Assembly: GCF_000236925.1 (NCBI RefSeq) | Contig: NC_016941.1 | Span: 1,860,001 to 1,924,000, forward strand | Reading direction: 5' to 3' | DNA: 64,000 nucleotides | Source of the DNA: Staphylococcus argenteus | Lineage (GTDB): Bacteria; Bacillota; Bacilli; Staphylococcales; Staphylococcaceae | Part shown: positions 32,520 to 43,370 of the stretch, piece after piece | Layout: every line of letters begins with the position of its first letter | Position numbering within the stretch: position 1 is the stretch's first letter | Translations under genes and position numbers: made by a program | Notes under the pieces: generated by a model | Databases searched by the model: none | What the model was told of the DNA's origin: nothing | Seen by the model: the letters and a program-made list of their open reading frames with translations, nothing else

Positions 32520-33809
32520 ATGAATTTTAGTGAAAGTGAACGTTTACAACAACTTTCAAATGAATATATACTTGGCGGTGTGAATTCACCTTCTCGTTCA
32601 TATAAAGCTGTCGGTGGCGGAGCTCCAGTTGTAATGAAAGAAGGTCATGGAGCATATTTATATGATGTAGATGGCAATAAATTTATTGACTATCTTCAAG
32701 CATATGGTCCAATTATTACTGGACATGCACATCCTCACATTACTCAAGCAATTCAAGAACAAGCTGCGAAAGGTGTATTATATGGAACACCTACAGAATT
32801 AGAAATAGAATTTAGTAAGAAATTACGTAAAGCAATTCCTTCTCTTGAAAAAATTCGATTCGTTAATTCTGGTACAGAAGCAGTAATGACGACAATTCGT
32901 GTTGCTCGTGCATATACTAAAAGAAATAAAATTATAAAATTTGCTGGTTCGTATCATGGCCACTCTGACTTAGTGTTGGTTGCAGCCGGTAGCGGTCCAT
33001 CTCAACTTGGTTCTCCCGATTCAGCTGGTGTACCAGAAAGTGTTGCTCGTGAAGTTATAACTGTACCTTTCAATGATGTTGATGCTTACAAAGAAGCTAT
33101 TGATTTTTGGGGTGATGAGATTGCTGCAGTATTAGTAGAACCAATCGTTGGAAATTTTGGAATGGTAATGCCCCAACCTGGATTTTTAGAAGCAGTTAAC
33201 GAAATCTCACATAACAATGGAACATTAGTCATTTATGACGAAGTTATTACTGCTTTCCGCTTCCATTATGGTGCTGCTCAAGATTTATTAGGTGTTATTC
33301 CTGATTTAACTGCTTTTGGTAAAATTGTTGGCGGCGGTTTACCAATTGGTGGATATGGTGGACGTCAAGATATCATGGAGCAAGTTGCACCACTCGGCCC
33401 TGCATATCAAGCCGGTACTATGGCTGGTAATCCATTATCTATGAAAGCAGGTATTGCATTATTAGAAGTGTTAGAACAAGATGGTGTTTACGAAAAGTTA
33501 AATCGTCTAGGAGAACGTTTAGAGAATGGTTTACTTGAGTTAATTGAAAAACATCAAATTACAGCAACAATTAATCGTATATATGGTTCTTTAACTTTGT
33601 ACTTTACAGATGAAAAAGTCACTCATTATGAACAAGTTGAACGCTCTGATGGCGAAGCGTTTGGAAAATTTTTCAAATTAATGTTAAATCAAGGAATCAA
33701 TTTAGCTCCGTCTAAATTCGAAGCCTGGTTCTTAACAACTGAACATACAGAAGAAGATATTGACCAAACTTTAAAAGCAGCAGATTATGCATTTAGTCAA
33801 ATGAAGTAA
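32520..33809 (+). CDS. hemL: Glutamate-1-semialdehyde 2,1-aminomutase
   Basis: PLP-dependent aminomutase of the C5 haem pathway, converting glutamate-1-semialdehyde to 5-aminolevulinate. The N-terminal [15 protein letters not shown], the substrate loop [16 protein letters not shown], the Asp of [11 protein letters not shown] and the PLP lysine in [16 protein letters not shown] are all present. A TTG at 32511 extends the frame, but AAAGAGG (32504-32510) fits ATG 32520 (429 residues). It stands outside the main hem operon, so it is probably the second copy (hemL2/gsaB) known in staphylococci. Confidence 0.93.
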   Translation: MNFSESERLQQLSNEYILGGVNSPSRSYKAVGGGAPVVMKEGHGAYLYDVDGNKFIDYLQAYGPIITGHAHPHITQAIQEQAAKGVLYGTPTELEIEFSKKLRKAIPSLEKIRFVNSGTEAVMTTIRVARAYTKRNKIIKFAGSYHGHSDLVLVAAGSGPSQLGSPDSAGVPESVAREVITVPFNDVDAYKEAIDFWGDEIAAVLVEPIVGNFGMVMPQPGFLEAVNEISHNNGTLVIYDEVITAFRFHYGAAQDLLGVIPDLTAFGKIVGGGLPIGGYGGRQDIMEQVAPLGPAYQAGTMAGNPLSMKAGIALLEVLEQDGVYEKLNRLGERLENGLLELIEKHQITATINRIYGSLTLYFTDEKVTHYEQVERSDGEAFGKFFKLMLNQGINLAPSKFEAWFLTTEHTEEDIDQTLKAADYAFSQMK

Positions 33810-33855
33810 ACGTTTAAATAAGATAATCTAAATACCGAAATACATTAAACAATAG

Positions 33856-33928
33856 CTCACATAGTGATTACAATGTAAATGTTAATGAAGTAATAATTAA
33901 CTATACATGAATTACTGTGTGAGTTTTT
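33856..33928 (+). terminator. hemL terminator
   Basis: CTCACATAGTGATT and AATTACTGTGTGAG pair (with G-U pairs) across a 40-base loop, followed by TTTTTAT. Confidence 0.65.
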
Positions 33929-34106
33929 ATATTGATATAATCATACATACCCCGTCTAAAGTATGGCATTCTAATAAGTATGATGTAGGATTTATTTTAA
34001 TAACTACAAATAAGCTTGAATTTTATAACTAGTAAGTGTATAACAGTAATGAATACGAATATTAGATATTCAATAAAAATTAAAATTAAAAGGAGCGTCA
34101 TTATTT

Positions 34107-35201
34107 TTGAGACTAGGAGCTCGGATTTTCAAAACTGGTATAGCCATTATTTTAGCTATGTCTATCGCTTCTTTACTTCCGGCAAATGTTGGTTTAAAAG
34201 CTTTAGCTGGTGTCAGTGCTGTTGTTGCAATGCAGCCAAGTATTTATCGATCGTTCAAAACAGTTTCTGATCAAGCATTAGGTAACATTATCGGTGCCAT
34301 ACTTTCTGTTACAATGGTAACCATTTTTAGTGATAATTTTATCATTATGGGTGTTACTGTAATTGTCCTCATTGCTATTTTATTTAAATTCAATTTAGCA
34401 CATGTTGCTACATTGGCAAGTGTTACAGCTTTAATTATTATGGGACAACATACCGGTTCTTTCTATATTACCGCCTTTTACAGGTTTGTACTTGTAATGA
34501 TTGGTGTTATAAGTTCTTCTTTAGTCAATTTTGTGTTTCTACCACCTAAATTTGAAACAAAAATTTACTATAATTCATTAAATATATCTTCTGATATTTT
34601 TGTATGGTTTAAACTAGTTTTAAATGATACGACAGAGTTTAACAACATTAAACAAGACAGTCACAATTTAAAACAACGTATTGAGAAGTTGGAGAAAATT
34701 TATGACTATTATAGTGAAGAACGCCCTATTACTAAAAAACATATTCACCAACAAAATAGAAAGAAAATACTTTTCAGAGAAGTAGTTCAGACGACTAGAC
34801 AAGCATATGAAGTATTAAACAAATTATCCCGTTATCAAAACGATTTGTATTTACTTAATAACAATTTCCTTTTACAAATTAAGTTAGATTTAGATTCATT
34901 AACTGCTTTTCATGAGCAAATTTTAGCTAGCCTTTCTAAAAAAGCACGTTATAATGTCACACATGTTGATTATGAACTCGATAATCCTCAAAAAAAGGAT
35001 TTAATGGATGCATTTCAACACGAATTAATACATCATCCTTATCAAACCGAATATTCGTTTGCAAATGTTATGCAAATAGTTGCAGCTATCGAAGAATATA
35101 GACATCATTTAGAGCATTTAGACCGTATTCGAATTAGTTTCTTCACATATCATCGCTCTGATGCAGATATTGAAATTGTCGAAGAAGACTTTGATTTATA
35201 A
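34107..35201 (+). CDS. Aromatic acid exporter (ArAE/FUSC-like) family protein, copy 1
   Basis: Membrane protein of 364 residues. The N-terminal half has four to five hydrophobic segments beginning with the family motif RIFKTGIAI, and the cytoplasmic C-terminal half is helical and charged. This is the ArAE_1/DUF939 architecture of YqjA-like proteins, proposed to export aromatic acids; the substrate is unknown. The likely start is TTG 34107, with AAAGGAG at 34088-34094, a rather long spacing. A paralogue lies at 56987-57973. Confidence 0.82.
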   Translation: MRLGARIFKTGIAIILAMSIASLLPANVGLKALAGVSAVVAMQPSIYRSFKTVSDQALGNIIGAILSVTMVTIFSDNFIIMGVTVIVLIAILFKFNLAHVATLASVTALIIMGQHTGSFYITAFYRFVLVMIGVISSSLVNFVFLPPKFETKIYYNSLNISSDIFVWFKLVLNDTTEFNNIKQDSHNLKQRIEKLEKIYDYYSEERPITKKHIHQQNRKKILFREVVQTTRQAYEVLNKLSRYQNDLYLLNNNFLLQIKLDLDSLTAFHEQILASLSKKARYNVTHVDYELDNPQKKDLMDAFQHELIHHPYQTEYSFANVMQIVAAIEEYRHHLEHLDRIRISFFTYHRSDADIEIVEEDFDL

Positions 35202-35270
35202 CATTAAAACAATTCCAGCAATTAATATCACAATAAGTTAAAGTAATATTGAATCTTGAAATTAAATTAA

Positions 35271-35319
35271 AAAAAGCAGTAAGATTATTTTCAATGAAGA
35301 AAATCTCTTACTGCTTTTT
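35271..35319. terminator. Bidirectional terminator between the exporter-like and Sav1866-like genes
   Basis: AAAAAGCAGTAAGA and TCTTACTGCTTTTT form a stem around an ATTATTTTC/GAAAAT pairing, with A- and T-runs on both sides. It serves two convergent genes. Confidence 0.85.
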
Positions 35320-35405
35320 CTATGTTATAACCCCACCATACTGTTACAAATCTTCCCTACAAGATTGCACTGAAGTCAAACAACTAGTGGAATCAACAAA
35401 ATGAT

Positions 35406-37142
35406 TTATAAATTTTGAATACTGTATAAATGTTCATAAGCACCTTGTTTTGTGATTAATTCCATATGCGTTCCAATTTCAACAATTTGTCCATTTTCAA
35501 TAACTACTATTTTATCTGCATGAGTTATAGTAGACAATCGATGCGCAACTATTAAAGTTGTTCTATCTTTACTCAACACTTCTAATGCATCTTGAATAAT
35601 AGATTCACTTTCTAAATCCAAAGCACTTGTTGCTTCATCTAATATAAGAATTGGCGGATCATTTAAGAAAATTCTTGCTATCGACAGCCTTTGTTTTTGT
35701 CCACCTGATAATTTCACACCTCGTTCACCAACTTCTGTGTCATAACCATTAGGCAAGTTCATGATAAAATCATGTGCATTCGCCATTTTTGCTGCTTCAA
35801 CAACTTCTGCATCCGTAGCAGTGGGACGACCTAGTAAAATGTTTTCTTTTACTGTATCAGAGAACAAAATATTATCTTGTTGCACTAGTCCAATTTGATT
35901 TCTTAAACTTCCCGTTAAAAAGTCTTTAATATTATGACCATCTATTAAAATTTGTCCAGAAGTCACATCATAAAATCTCGGTATCAAGTTAATCAATGTT
36001 GATTTTCCACCACCACTCATACCAACAAATGCAACAGTTTCTCCTTTTTCAATACTTAAATTAATATCTTTTAAAATTGGAGCTTCGTTATCGTTATATT
36101 GAAAACTCACATGATCAATGTCAATACGACCTTGTTTAATTTCAATTGGCTGAGCACCAATACCATTTTTAATATCATAATCTTCATCTATTAATTGAAA
36201 CACACGGTCCATTGAAGCAAAACTTTGGGTTAAAGTTGTAAAAGAAGCTACTAACCGACGTAATGGTCCGAACAATAATTCTAAATAGCCTACAAATGCT
36301 GCCAGTGTACCAACTGTAATTGATCCAGAAACAGCAAGATATGCACCTACACCAATTACAATAATTGGTCCGATATCTGTAACAGTATTAATTGCAGCAA
36401 ATGAATATGCATTCCATCTTGTATGTTGCAATGCACGCGTTAAGAAATTAGTATTCTTTTTATCAAAATTTTTCGCTTCATTGTCTTCAATAGCAAAACT
36501 TTTAACAACAGATATGCCTTGTACACGTTCATGAAGGAAACCTTGAACCTCTGCTAAAGCTTGTGATCTTTTGCGAGTTAGTTTTCTCAATCTGCCAAAA
36601 AATACATACACCGTTAAAATATAAAATGGGAAAATAATTAATGCCGCTATAGTTAATTTAACATCTAAAAAGAACATGATGGATAATGCAATAATAATCG
36701 TGATGCAATCTAACCATATATTCATTAATCCTGTTAAAATAAAATCTTTTGTTTGTTCAACGTCATTAATAACTCTTGAAATAACCTGGCCAACTTGATT
36801 GTTAGCATAAAATCTAGCACTTAATGCCTGCAAATGATCATATAACTTTTTACGAATATCATATAAAATTTTATTACTAGTCCACTGAGCTAAGTATTGA
36901 CGAACAAATTCAATTGGTGGTCTCACTATTACAAAAATAAATAGCGCAATTCCAATTGCTATAGTTAAATGATGAACTTTTTCGTTCGTTGATAATGCTT
37001 GATTATTTATAACGCCATCAATTGCATATTTAATTAGTAATGGAATTAACATCGGAATTCCAAACTTAATTATCCCAACGATAATTGTTGCAATAATACG
37101 ATATTTGTATGGTTTAACAAATTGCAAATATCGTTTAATCAT
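35406..37142 (-). CDS. Multidrug-type ABC exporter, Sav1866 orthologue
   Basis: Half-size ABC exporter of 578 residues, exactly the length of Sav1866, the S. aureus protein of known structure. An N-terminal six-helix transmembrane domain (about 1-320) is followed by the nucleotide-binding domain with Walker [10 protein letters not shown] (near 374-382), signature LSGGQKQR, Walker [13 protein letters not shown] with catalytic Glu, and switch His in VAHRLS. It should act as a homodimer at the membrane. Compared with the Sav1866 sequence I remember it differs at about 20 positions (for example [10 protein letters not shown]). The hairpin at 37191-37268 lies upstream. Confidence 0.93.
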   Translation of the reverse strand: MIKRYLQFVKPYKYRIIATIIVGIIKFGIPMLIPLLIKYAIDGVINNQALSTNEKVHHLTIAIGIALFIFVIVRPPIEFVRQYLAQWTSNKILYDIRKKLYDHLQALSARFYANNQVGQVISRVINDVEQTKDFILTGLMNIWLDCITIIIALSIMFFLDVKLTIAALIIFPFYILTVYVFFGRLRKLTRKRSQALAEVQGFLHERVQGISVVKSFAIEDNEAKNFDKKNTNFLTRALQHTRWNAYSFAAINTVTDIGPIIVIGVGAYLAVSGSITVGTLAAFVGYLELLFGPLRRLVASFTTLTQSFASMDRVFQLIDEDYDIKNGIGAQPIEIKQGRIDIDHVSFQYNDNEAPILKDINLSIEKGETVAFVGMSGGGKSTLINLIPRFYDVTSGQILIDGHNIKDFLTGSLRNQIGLVQQDNILFSDTVKENILLGRPTATDAEVVEAAKMANAHDFIMNLPNGYDTEVGERGVKLSGGQKQRLSIARIFLNDPPILILDEATSALDLESESIIQDALEVLSKDRTTLIVAHRLSTITHADKIVVIENGQIVEIGTHMELITKQGAYEHLYSIQNL

Positions 37143-37190
37143 ACGTTTTCCCCCTCTTCAATTGCCCTGATCTTTTGTATAAAAATGAAT

Positions 37191-37268
37191 AGAGGTTGGA
37201 TACATAATTCATAGATGTAAATTCTTCATTCAAATTTACATGTTTGAAATTAAGATATCTCAACCTCT
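37191..37268. other. Long hairpin upstream of the Sav1866-like gene
   Basis: AGAGGTTG (37191-37198) pairs with CAACCTCT (37261-37268), and an inner ATGTAAATT/AATTTACAT pairing adds nine bases. On the minus strand a CATTTTT tail follows. It could be the terminator of the DUF402 gene or a leader structure of the exporter gene. Confidence 0.5.
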
Positions 37269-37430
37269 GTCATATTGAAGTGATTAAATACGCTGACTGA
37301 TTTGTAAGTTTATATTCTATTTCATTTAATCGACAAGCACTGTGTCCCCACACTACAACAAAAGATTTCTTTATTCTTTACATCACTAAGTCAATATAAA
37401 TGATTTGCTTGGTATTTACACTTTATTTGC

Positions 37431-37991
<561 letters not shown>

Positions 37992-38258
37992 TTATTTTAA
38001 CCATTATAAATTATAGCATATTTCAGAAATAGTATTATATAAATACAAATTTTTACTAAATAAGATTTTACTATTTTATCGTTAACTCAGCTCAAAAATG
38101 ATTATTCTGTGACCATGCTATTTTCAAAATTTAAATACTTTAACTTCAGACGTTACTATTTAAAATACTTAATTACACATGTTTTACCTCATAGATTACA
38201 CATTTATTTATAAAAATTGCTATATACAATTATTTAAATGCTTATCAACGACCAATCA

Positions 38259-39296
38259 TTATCCATTTATAAATTGGTAAATTTTCGACATAGGAACAGG
38301 GAATGTATATTGATCACGTTCAGATAAATCAAACCAAATCATATCATCTGGTAAACTTTCAATACTGACAGTTCCTTGTATAGCATATACTTTTATTTTC
38401 CAAGTTAAATGCGTGAATTGATGCTTTAACTCAAAAATCGGTGCTTCAACTGGTTGAATTGTCATATTTAATTTATTAGAAATTTGGCTAATCGCATCCT
38501 TACTCTCATACATCGGAAATTGCCACATACCATGTAATAATTTTTCACTTCGCTTTTGTAGCACATATTTACCTTGCTTATTTCTAATTAAAAATACAGA
38601 TTGTTCAATTACCTTTTTACTAATATTTTTCGATTTTACCGGCAACTTTTCAAATGTACCTTTATCAAAAGCTTCACAATTATCTTGTACTGGACAAAAC
38701 AAACATAAAGGATTTTTTGGCGTGCAAATTAAAGCTCCTAATTCCATCATTGCTTGATTAAATGTACCTGCTTCAGTCTTTACATATGGTAATAACTCTT
38801 GTTCATATGCTTTTCTTGTCGACTGCAACTTAATATCGCGATAATCATCATTCAATCTAGACCAAACTCGAAAAACATTACCATCAACGGTTGCAAGTGG
38901 TGCATTAAACGCTATACTCATAACAGCCGCTTGAGTATATGGTCCAACCCCCTTTAATGCTTTAAACTGTTCTGGATTGTCAGGAACTAATCCTTCAAAT
39001 TTTTCATGTACTTCTTTAATTGCTGTATGAAAATTACGCGCTCTACTATAATAACCAAGTCCTTCCCAGTATTTTAATACCTCATCTTCTGACGCTTGGC
39101 TCAAGACTTCTACAGTAGGAAATCGTTCAACAAAACGATGGTAATAATCAATAACTGTCTTAACTTGTGTCTGCTGCAACATAACTTCACTTAACCAAAT
39201 ATAATAAGGATTCGTTGTTTGACGCCATGGCATTTCTCTTTGATTTTCATCAAACCAGTGTATCAAATTTTCCTTAAAACTAGACTCCTGATACAT
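38259..39296 (-). CDS. mutY: A/G-specific adenine DNA glycosylase MutY
   Basis: Base-excision repair enzyme removing adenine mispaired with 8-oxoguanine. Catalytic E37 lies in SEVMLQQTQV and D138 in ATVDGNVFRV, both at the E. coli positions. The helix-hairpin-helix is LKGVGPYTQAAV (114-125). The [4Fe-4S] cluster ligands are C191, C198, C201 and C207. The C-terminal NUDIX-like 8-oxoG recognition domain covers about 225-345. ATG 39296 is poorly served by a ribosome-binding site (AGGAAAGGG about seven bases upstream is acceptable). Confidence 0.95.
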   Translation of the reverse strand: MYQESSFKENLIHWFDENQREMPWRQTTNPYYIWLSEVMLQQTQVKTVIDYYHRFVERFPTVEVLSQASEDEVLKYWEGLGYYSRARNFHTAIKEVHEKFEGLVPDNPEQFKALKGVGPYTQAAVMSIAFNAPLATVDGNVFRVWSRLNDDYRDIKLQSTRKAYEQELLPYVKTEAGTFNQAMMELGALICTPKNPLCLFCPVQDNCEAFDKGTFEKLPVKSKNISKKVIEQSVFLIRNKQGKYVLQKRSEKLLHGMWQFPMYESKDAISQISNKLNMTIQPVEAPIFELKHQFTHLTWKIKVYAIQGTVSIESLPDDMIWFDLSERDQYTFPVPMSKIYQFING

Positions 39297-39447
39297 TAAT
39301 AAAACCCTTTCCTCGACTAAAATTAATATACGTAACTCATAATGTTTCTATTGTACATTAAAACAAGCTTAGTAAGTAAGTTAATTTAGTTATTTGCAAA
39401 ATTGGATTATAATAGTATATATAATAAAATGAAATGAGTGAACAGAT

Positions 39448-40425
39448 ATGGATACTGCAACACATATCGCAATTGGTGTAGGGCTTACGGCACTTGCTAC
39501 TCAAGACCCAGCAATGGCATCAACATTTGGTGCAACTGCTACTACACTTATCGTTGGTTCATTAATTCCTGACGGGGATACCGTTCTTAAATTAAAAGAC
39601 AATGCAACATATATTTCACATCATCGAGGTATCACACATTCCATCCCTTTCACAATATTATGGCCAATTATAATTACGTTTTTAATATTCACATTCTTCA
39701 ATGGTACAAATCCGTTTCATGTATGGATGTGGGCTCAGCTCGCAGTATTTTTACATGTTTTTGTAGATATATTTAATTCTTATGGTACACAGGCACTGAG
39801 ACCTATTACTAACAAATGGATTCAACTAAGTGTAATTAACACTTTTGATCCAATTATTTTCACTGTGTTGTGTATCGGAATTGTTTTATGGCTTTTAGGC
39901 TTACACCCTTATACAGTTTTCTTTCCAATTGTTGCTTTACTTATAGTTTATTACATTATTCGATTTAAAATGAGAGCAATGATAAAAAAACAAGCTTTGA
40001 AAACAATTCAAAAAGAACACCATCCTGTTAAGGTGTTTGTCGCACCTACATTAAAATTTATGGAATGGCGTGTGGCAATTCAAACTGATGCGCATGACTA
40101 TGTCGGAAAAGCATATGGTAGAAATATTGTATTTAGTGATAAAGTGGAACGTCAAAAATTATCTACAGATTCTATTCTATGGAAAGTAAAAGGTAATAAA
40201 GATATACGAACATTTTTAAACTTTTCATCCATTTATCGTTGGCAAACAACAGAACTTGACGACGGTTCTACAGAAATTCGTTTGATTGATTTACGCTATT
40301 TAAAAAATGATCATTATTCATTTGTCGCAATAGCTCATCTAACTAAAGACAATATCATTGACCATTCATATATTGGTTGGGTTTTTACGGAAGATAAATT
40401 ACAACGTAAATTGTATGCTAAATAA
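39448..40425 (+). CDS. yfhP: YfhP-like membrane-bound metal-dependent hydrolase (DUF457)
   Basis: Membrane protein of 325 residues with about four hydrophobic segments in the first 180 residues. It has the DUF457 motif of His and Asp residues: DTATHIAIG at the start, PDGDTV, SHHRGITHS and HVFVDIFNSYGTQ. These residues suggest a metal-dependent hydrolase of lipids or phosphates. B. subtilis YfhP has been linked to regulation of the neighbouring yfhQRS genes; the true substrate is unknown. It is divergent from mutY, as in Bacillus. Confidence 0.85.
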   Translation: MDTATHIAIGVGLTALATQDPAMASTFGATATTLIVGSLIPDGDTVLKLKDNATYISHHRGITHSIPFTILWPIIITFLIFTFFNGTNPFHVWMWAQLAVFLHVFVDIFNSYGTQALRPITNKWIQLSVINTFDPIIFTVLCIGIVLWLLGLHPYTVFFPIVALLIVYYIIRFKMRAMIKKQALKTIQKEHHPVKVFVAPTLKFMEWRVAIQTDAHDYVGKAYGRNIVFSDKVERQKLSTDSILWKVKGNKDIRTFLNFSSIYRWQTTELDDGSTEIRLIDLRYLKNDHYSFVAIAHLTKDNIIDHSYIGWVFTEDKLQRKLYAK

Positions 40426-40465
40426 TTACAAATTATGAAACCCTGAAGTAAATATACACAAGAAA

Positions 40466-40516
40466 AATAACCGATGAGATATAAATCATTTACTGATTAA
40501 AATCTCATCGGTTATT
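40466..40516 (+). terminator. yfhP terminator
   Basis: AATAACCGATGAGAT (40466-40480) and ATCTCATCGGTTATT (40502-40516) are perfect complements, with a 21-base loop and a TTTTATT tail. Confidence 0.88.
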
Positions 40517-40669
40517 TTTATTCTAACTCTAGGGCAAGTCTATATAAAGATCCGACGCAATTAAAAACCAAAGTTTGAAATCCTTAATTCCATTAGAAAT
40601 TTCAATATTTTGATATTCGAAGCGCCGGATTATAAATATATAAGTGTAATTGAAATATACAATTTTTAG

Positions 40670-41515
40670 TTAGTTTGATAATTCATCATTGTCAACATGA
40701 GTATTTCTAACTTCTGCATCATGTTGCTTTACCATTTGTTTTATTGCTTTAGTCTTTTTCATATAAATGGCATGTGTTGCATATCTTGTTAAGACGAAAT
40801 TCACTACCGCTATCAAAAATAGAACTAAAATAAAATATAAATGATATGGAATATTTTCCATACTGGATATACCAAAAATGATAGATTGTGTTATGCCATT
40901 AACTACGTAATATAATGGGTTAAGCATTAATACATGGTTCAAGAATACATGATTTGGATTTGGAATAAATATAATTGGTAAAATGAATAAACATAATACA
41001 CAATATCCATAAAAGATTAAGTTTATTTTATCAGTTAGGAGTCTAATTAAACCAAATGTTACGGATATAAGCCCTACAAATAAAGTAGCCATCACAATAA
41101 AATAAAACAATGCTATAAATGATGTTTCAAAGTTTACTGGTTTTACCAATGCACCTATCATTGTCATAATACTCAACAGTACAAAACAAATGATAGACAT
41201 AATGACTACAGGCGTTGCTGCAGATATATTAAACAGTTTAGTTACTAAAAAATCATTCATGTAATGATGATAGGCACTATAAATAGTGTACATTAATATG
41301 CCGAATACAATTAGCGCAATCACTCTAAATAACCATCGCACTTCTTTTACATCAGTCAAATGACTAAAATGAAATATCGTTTCACTAGCAACAACAAGTA
41401 ATAAACATGCAGCTAATACGATTAGAAAACTTTTCCAACTTTGTTTTAATCGTTCTATTACGAATCTCTTAGTATGTGGCAAGTTTTTAAAATATAAAAT
41501 AATATTATCTAGCAT
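40670..41515 (-). CDS. ABC-2-type permease, TagG-like
   Basis: Membrane protein of 281 residues with six hydrophobic segments and an N-terminal basic region (LPHTKRFVIERLKQSWKS). Length and topology match teichoic-acid permeases of the TagG type (about 275 residues). It is encoded nine bases after the TagH-like gene, so the two should form one complex. The main wall-teichoic-acid exporter genes of S. aureus lie elsewhere, so this is a paralogue of unknown cargo. Confidence 0.7.
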   Translation of the reverse strand: MLDNIILYFKNLPHTKRFVIERLKQSWKSFLIVLAACLLLVVASETIFHFSHLTDVKEVRWLFRVIALIVFGILMYTIYSAYHHYMNDFLVTKLFNISAATPVVIMSIICFVLLSIMTMIGALVKPVNFETSFIALFYFIVMATLFVGLISVTFGLIRLLTDKINLIFYGYCVLCLFILPIIFIPNPNHVFLNHVLMLNPLYYVVNGITQSIIFGISSMENIPYHLYFILVLFLIAVVNFVLTRYATHAIYMKKTKAIKQMVKQHDAEVRNTHVDNDELSN

Positions 41516-41523
41516 CTTTACAC

Positions 41524-43041
41524 CTACAATTCAATATAAATCCATTTGTCTTCTTTTAAATTGGCAATACAATAACCATTACCAACTTTAGTAATCCAAA
41601 TGTTTTTATTAATATTAAACTTATCTTTTAATTCTTTTTTATCGACGATTGGATAAACGAAACCATATAACTGATCATTGTCATTAAAAAGCAATTGTAT
41701 TGGTTGTTGTGTAACGGATGCGACAAAACGATTATCATCATCAGGTACTAAAGTTTTAATAACAGTATTATGTTTTTTATGTAATTGACTGTTAAAGTAA
41801 GCATAATAATTACTATAATTCGATTTCATATATGGCGCTAACTTTTTAAAACTATGTGTTTGATACAACCCTGCTGGATTAAAGTATTCAAGTTTATCTT
41901 TATTAACATAGTACGTTTTATTATCTGCATTCCCACGATAATTTTTACTATTTTCTCCAGTAATCGTCACAACACTATATTTCGGTATAGTGACTTGTTT
42001 ATCCCCTTGCATATCGACACTGCCATTAAATGCAATACCATACGCTAATTTTTCGACATACGGATCTTTATTTTCATTTTGCATCGTTGCACGATTTGTA
42101 AAATCTGTAATCGAAACAATCCCCATATTGTTGAAGATCAATAGCACCATCAATACAATTCCACAAATAATTCCAGATGCCATCGTCCAAAAGCGTACAA
42201 GAAATTTAGGAGGTTTAGCGTGATTATAACGTTCAATGCGCTTAAAATTATATGTCATTTCCGGGATTCTTGTGCGATTCTTTTTCCAATCCAAATCAAA
42301 GTTTTGTATTTCTTCTTCTGATTCTAAACTTAATCGATCACGTTCATGTTCTTTAAACAATGGAATCACTTGTTTCAATGAACCTTCCATTCTTAATTGA
42401 CCGTGTGAAAACCAAGCAATATAGTTACTTACTTGAGCGATTTTATCAACATCATCACCGATTGTTACAATTGTTAAATTATTTTCGATATAATCATTTG
42501 TCAGCTCAATCGCACGCTCCATAAATTGTGGCGGTAAATAATCGATGACATGATTTAAAATAATAATATTTGATTTTGACGATCGCGCAATACTTAATAG
42601 CAACTGTGCATATGCTGCTTTAGAAATTTGATTGACGGGTTTCTTTTTATATTCTCCTAAATGTGCGTATTGAATAATTTGTTCTGCTTTATGGTCGTTA
42701 ATTTCGTATGGAAAAAGTTGTATTAACTGCGCTGTATATGTTTCTACAGTTTGATGAATTAATGCCTGGTCTTCTATGTAACCGTAAAACAAATCTTCAG
42801 TACATACCACTTTACCTTTGTCAGGTTTAATTGCACCTGCTAACAATTGACCAACAAGCGCTTTAGAAGATTCAACTTCTCCAATAATACCTAATGCTTC
42901 CCCTTGATAAATATGCAAACTGATATTGTTTAAATCAATATCTTCAGCATCATATCCAAAAGGTAAATACCATTTTTTATTTTGTTTATTCCTATAGTAG
43001 TGAGTTACTTTAAGTAACTTTAAAACAATTGAACTTCCCAT
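41524..43041 (-). CDS. TagH-like ABC subunit with degenerate nucleotide-binding motifs
   Basis: A 505-residue protein with the architecture of Bacillus TagH: an N-terminal ABC domain (about 1-230), one membrane segment (about 285-307) and an extracytoplasmic C-terminal domain (about 320-505). The ATPase motifs are eroded. Walker A reads GEVESSKA (54-61) instead of GxxGxGKS/T, the signature reads ISKAAYAQ, and Walker B ends ILNHV, with Asn163 and His164 in place of the usual Asp-Glu. It may bind nucleotide weakly or be a structural subunit. The partner permease follows after eight bases. The reading frame is intact, so this is not a simple pseudogene. Confidence 0.75.
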   Translation of the reverse strand: MGSSIVLKLLKVTHYYRNKQNKKWYLPFGYDAEDIDLNNISLHIYQGEALGIIGEVESSKALVGQLLAGAIKPDKGKVVCTEDLFYGYIEDQALIHQTVETYTAQLIQLFPYEINDHKAEQIIQYAHLGEYKKKPVNQISKAAYAQLLLSIARSSKSNIIILNHVIDYLPPQFMERAIELTNDYIENNLTIVTIGDDVDKIAQVSNYIAWFSHGQLRMEGSLKQVIPLFKEHERDRLSLESEEEIQNFDLDWKKNRTRIPEMTYNFKRIERYNHAKPPKFLVRFWTMASGIICGIVLMVLLIFNNMGIVSITDFTNRATMQNENKDPYVEKLAYGIAFNGSVDMQGDKQVTIPKYSVVTITGENSKNYRGNADNKTYYVNKDKLEYFNPAGLYQTHSFKKLAPYMKSNYSNYYAYFNSQLHKKHNTVIKTLVPDDDNRFVASVTQQPIQLLFNDNDQLYGFVYPIVDKKELKDKFNINKNIWITKVGNGYCIANLKEDKWIYIEL

Positions 43042-43055
43042 CTATTTTCATCCTT

Positions 43056-43370
43056 CTATAATTGTAATAACGCTATAGGTAAGCCTTCTTCGGGTTCATT
43101 ACTATTAAATCTAAATCCCCATGCAAAAATACCTTTTAATCTCTCAACTTTAAAATATTGGTTACTACCGTCTGTCAATTTATAAATTCTACCTATTTCA
43201 ATCTTTTCTCGATCTACTAAGTAACTTTCGGCAACAATGACTTTACTTTGATATACATCGTATTCATTTAAAATACCATTCATCTCAGCTTTTCTCATTT
43301 TTTCTTTGTAAAGTTGTATTTCGTGTCTTAGTTCTGGTTCAGACATCTCACTCAATTTCTTCTGTTCCAT
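43056..43370 (-). CDS. yfhH: YfhH-family protein (DUF1811)
   Basis: A 104-residue protein. It starts [19 protein letters not shown] and contains a helical N-terminal half followed by a small SH3-like beta domain ([25 protein letters not shown]). B. subtilis YfhH has the same length and the same neighbour recX. A GTG at 43382 would extend it by four codons; AAAGTGG favours ATG 43370. It overlaps recX by 23 bases, so coupling is likely. Function unknown. Confidence 0.82.
   Translation of the reverse strand: MEQKKLSEMSEPELRHEIQLYKEKMRKAEMNGILNEYDVYQSKVIVAESYLVDREKIEIGRIYKLTDGSNQYFKVERLKGIFAWGFRFNSNEPEEGLPIALLQL

Noticed and set aside
34016..34270. 84-codon plus-strand ORF overlapping the exporter-like gene
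   Set aside because: Different frame from the 364-residue membrane protein and without a recognisable protein pattern.
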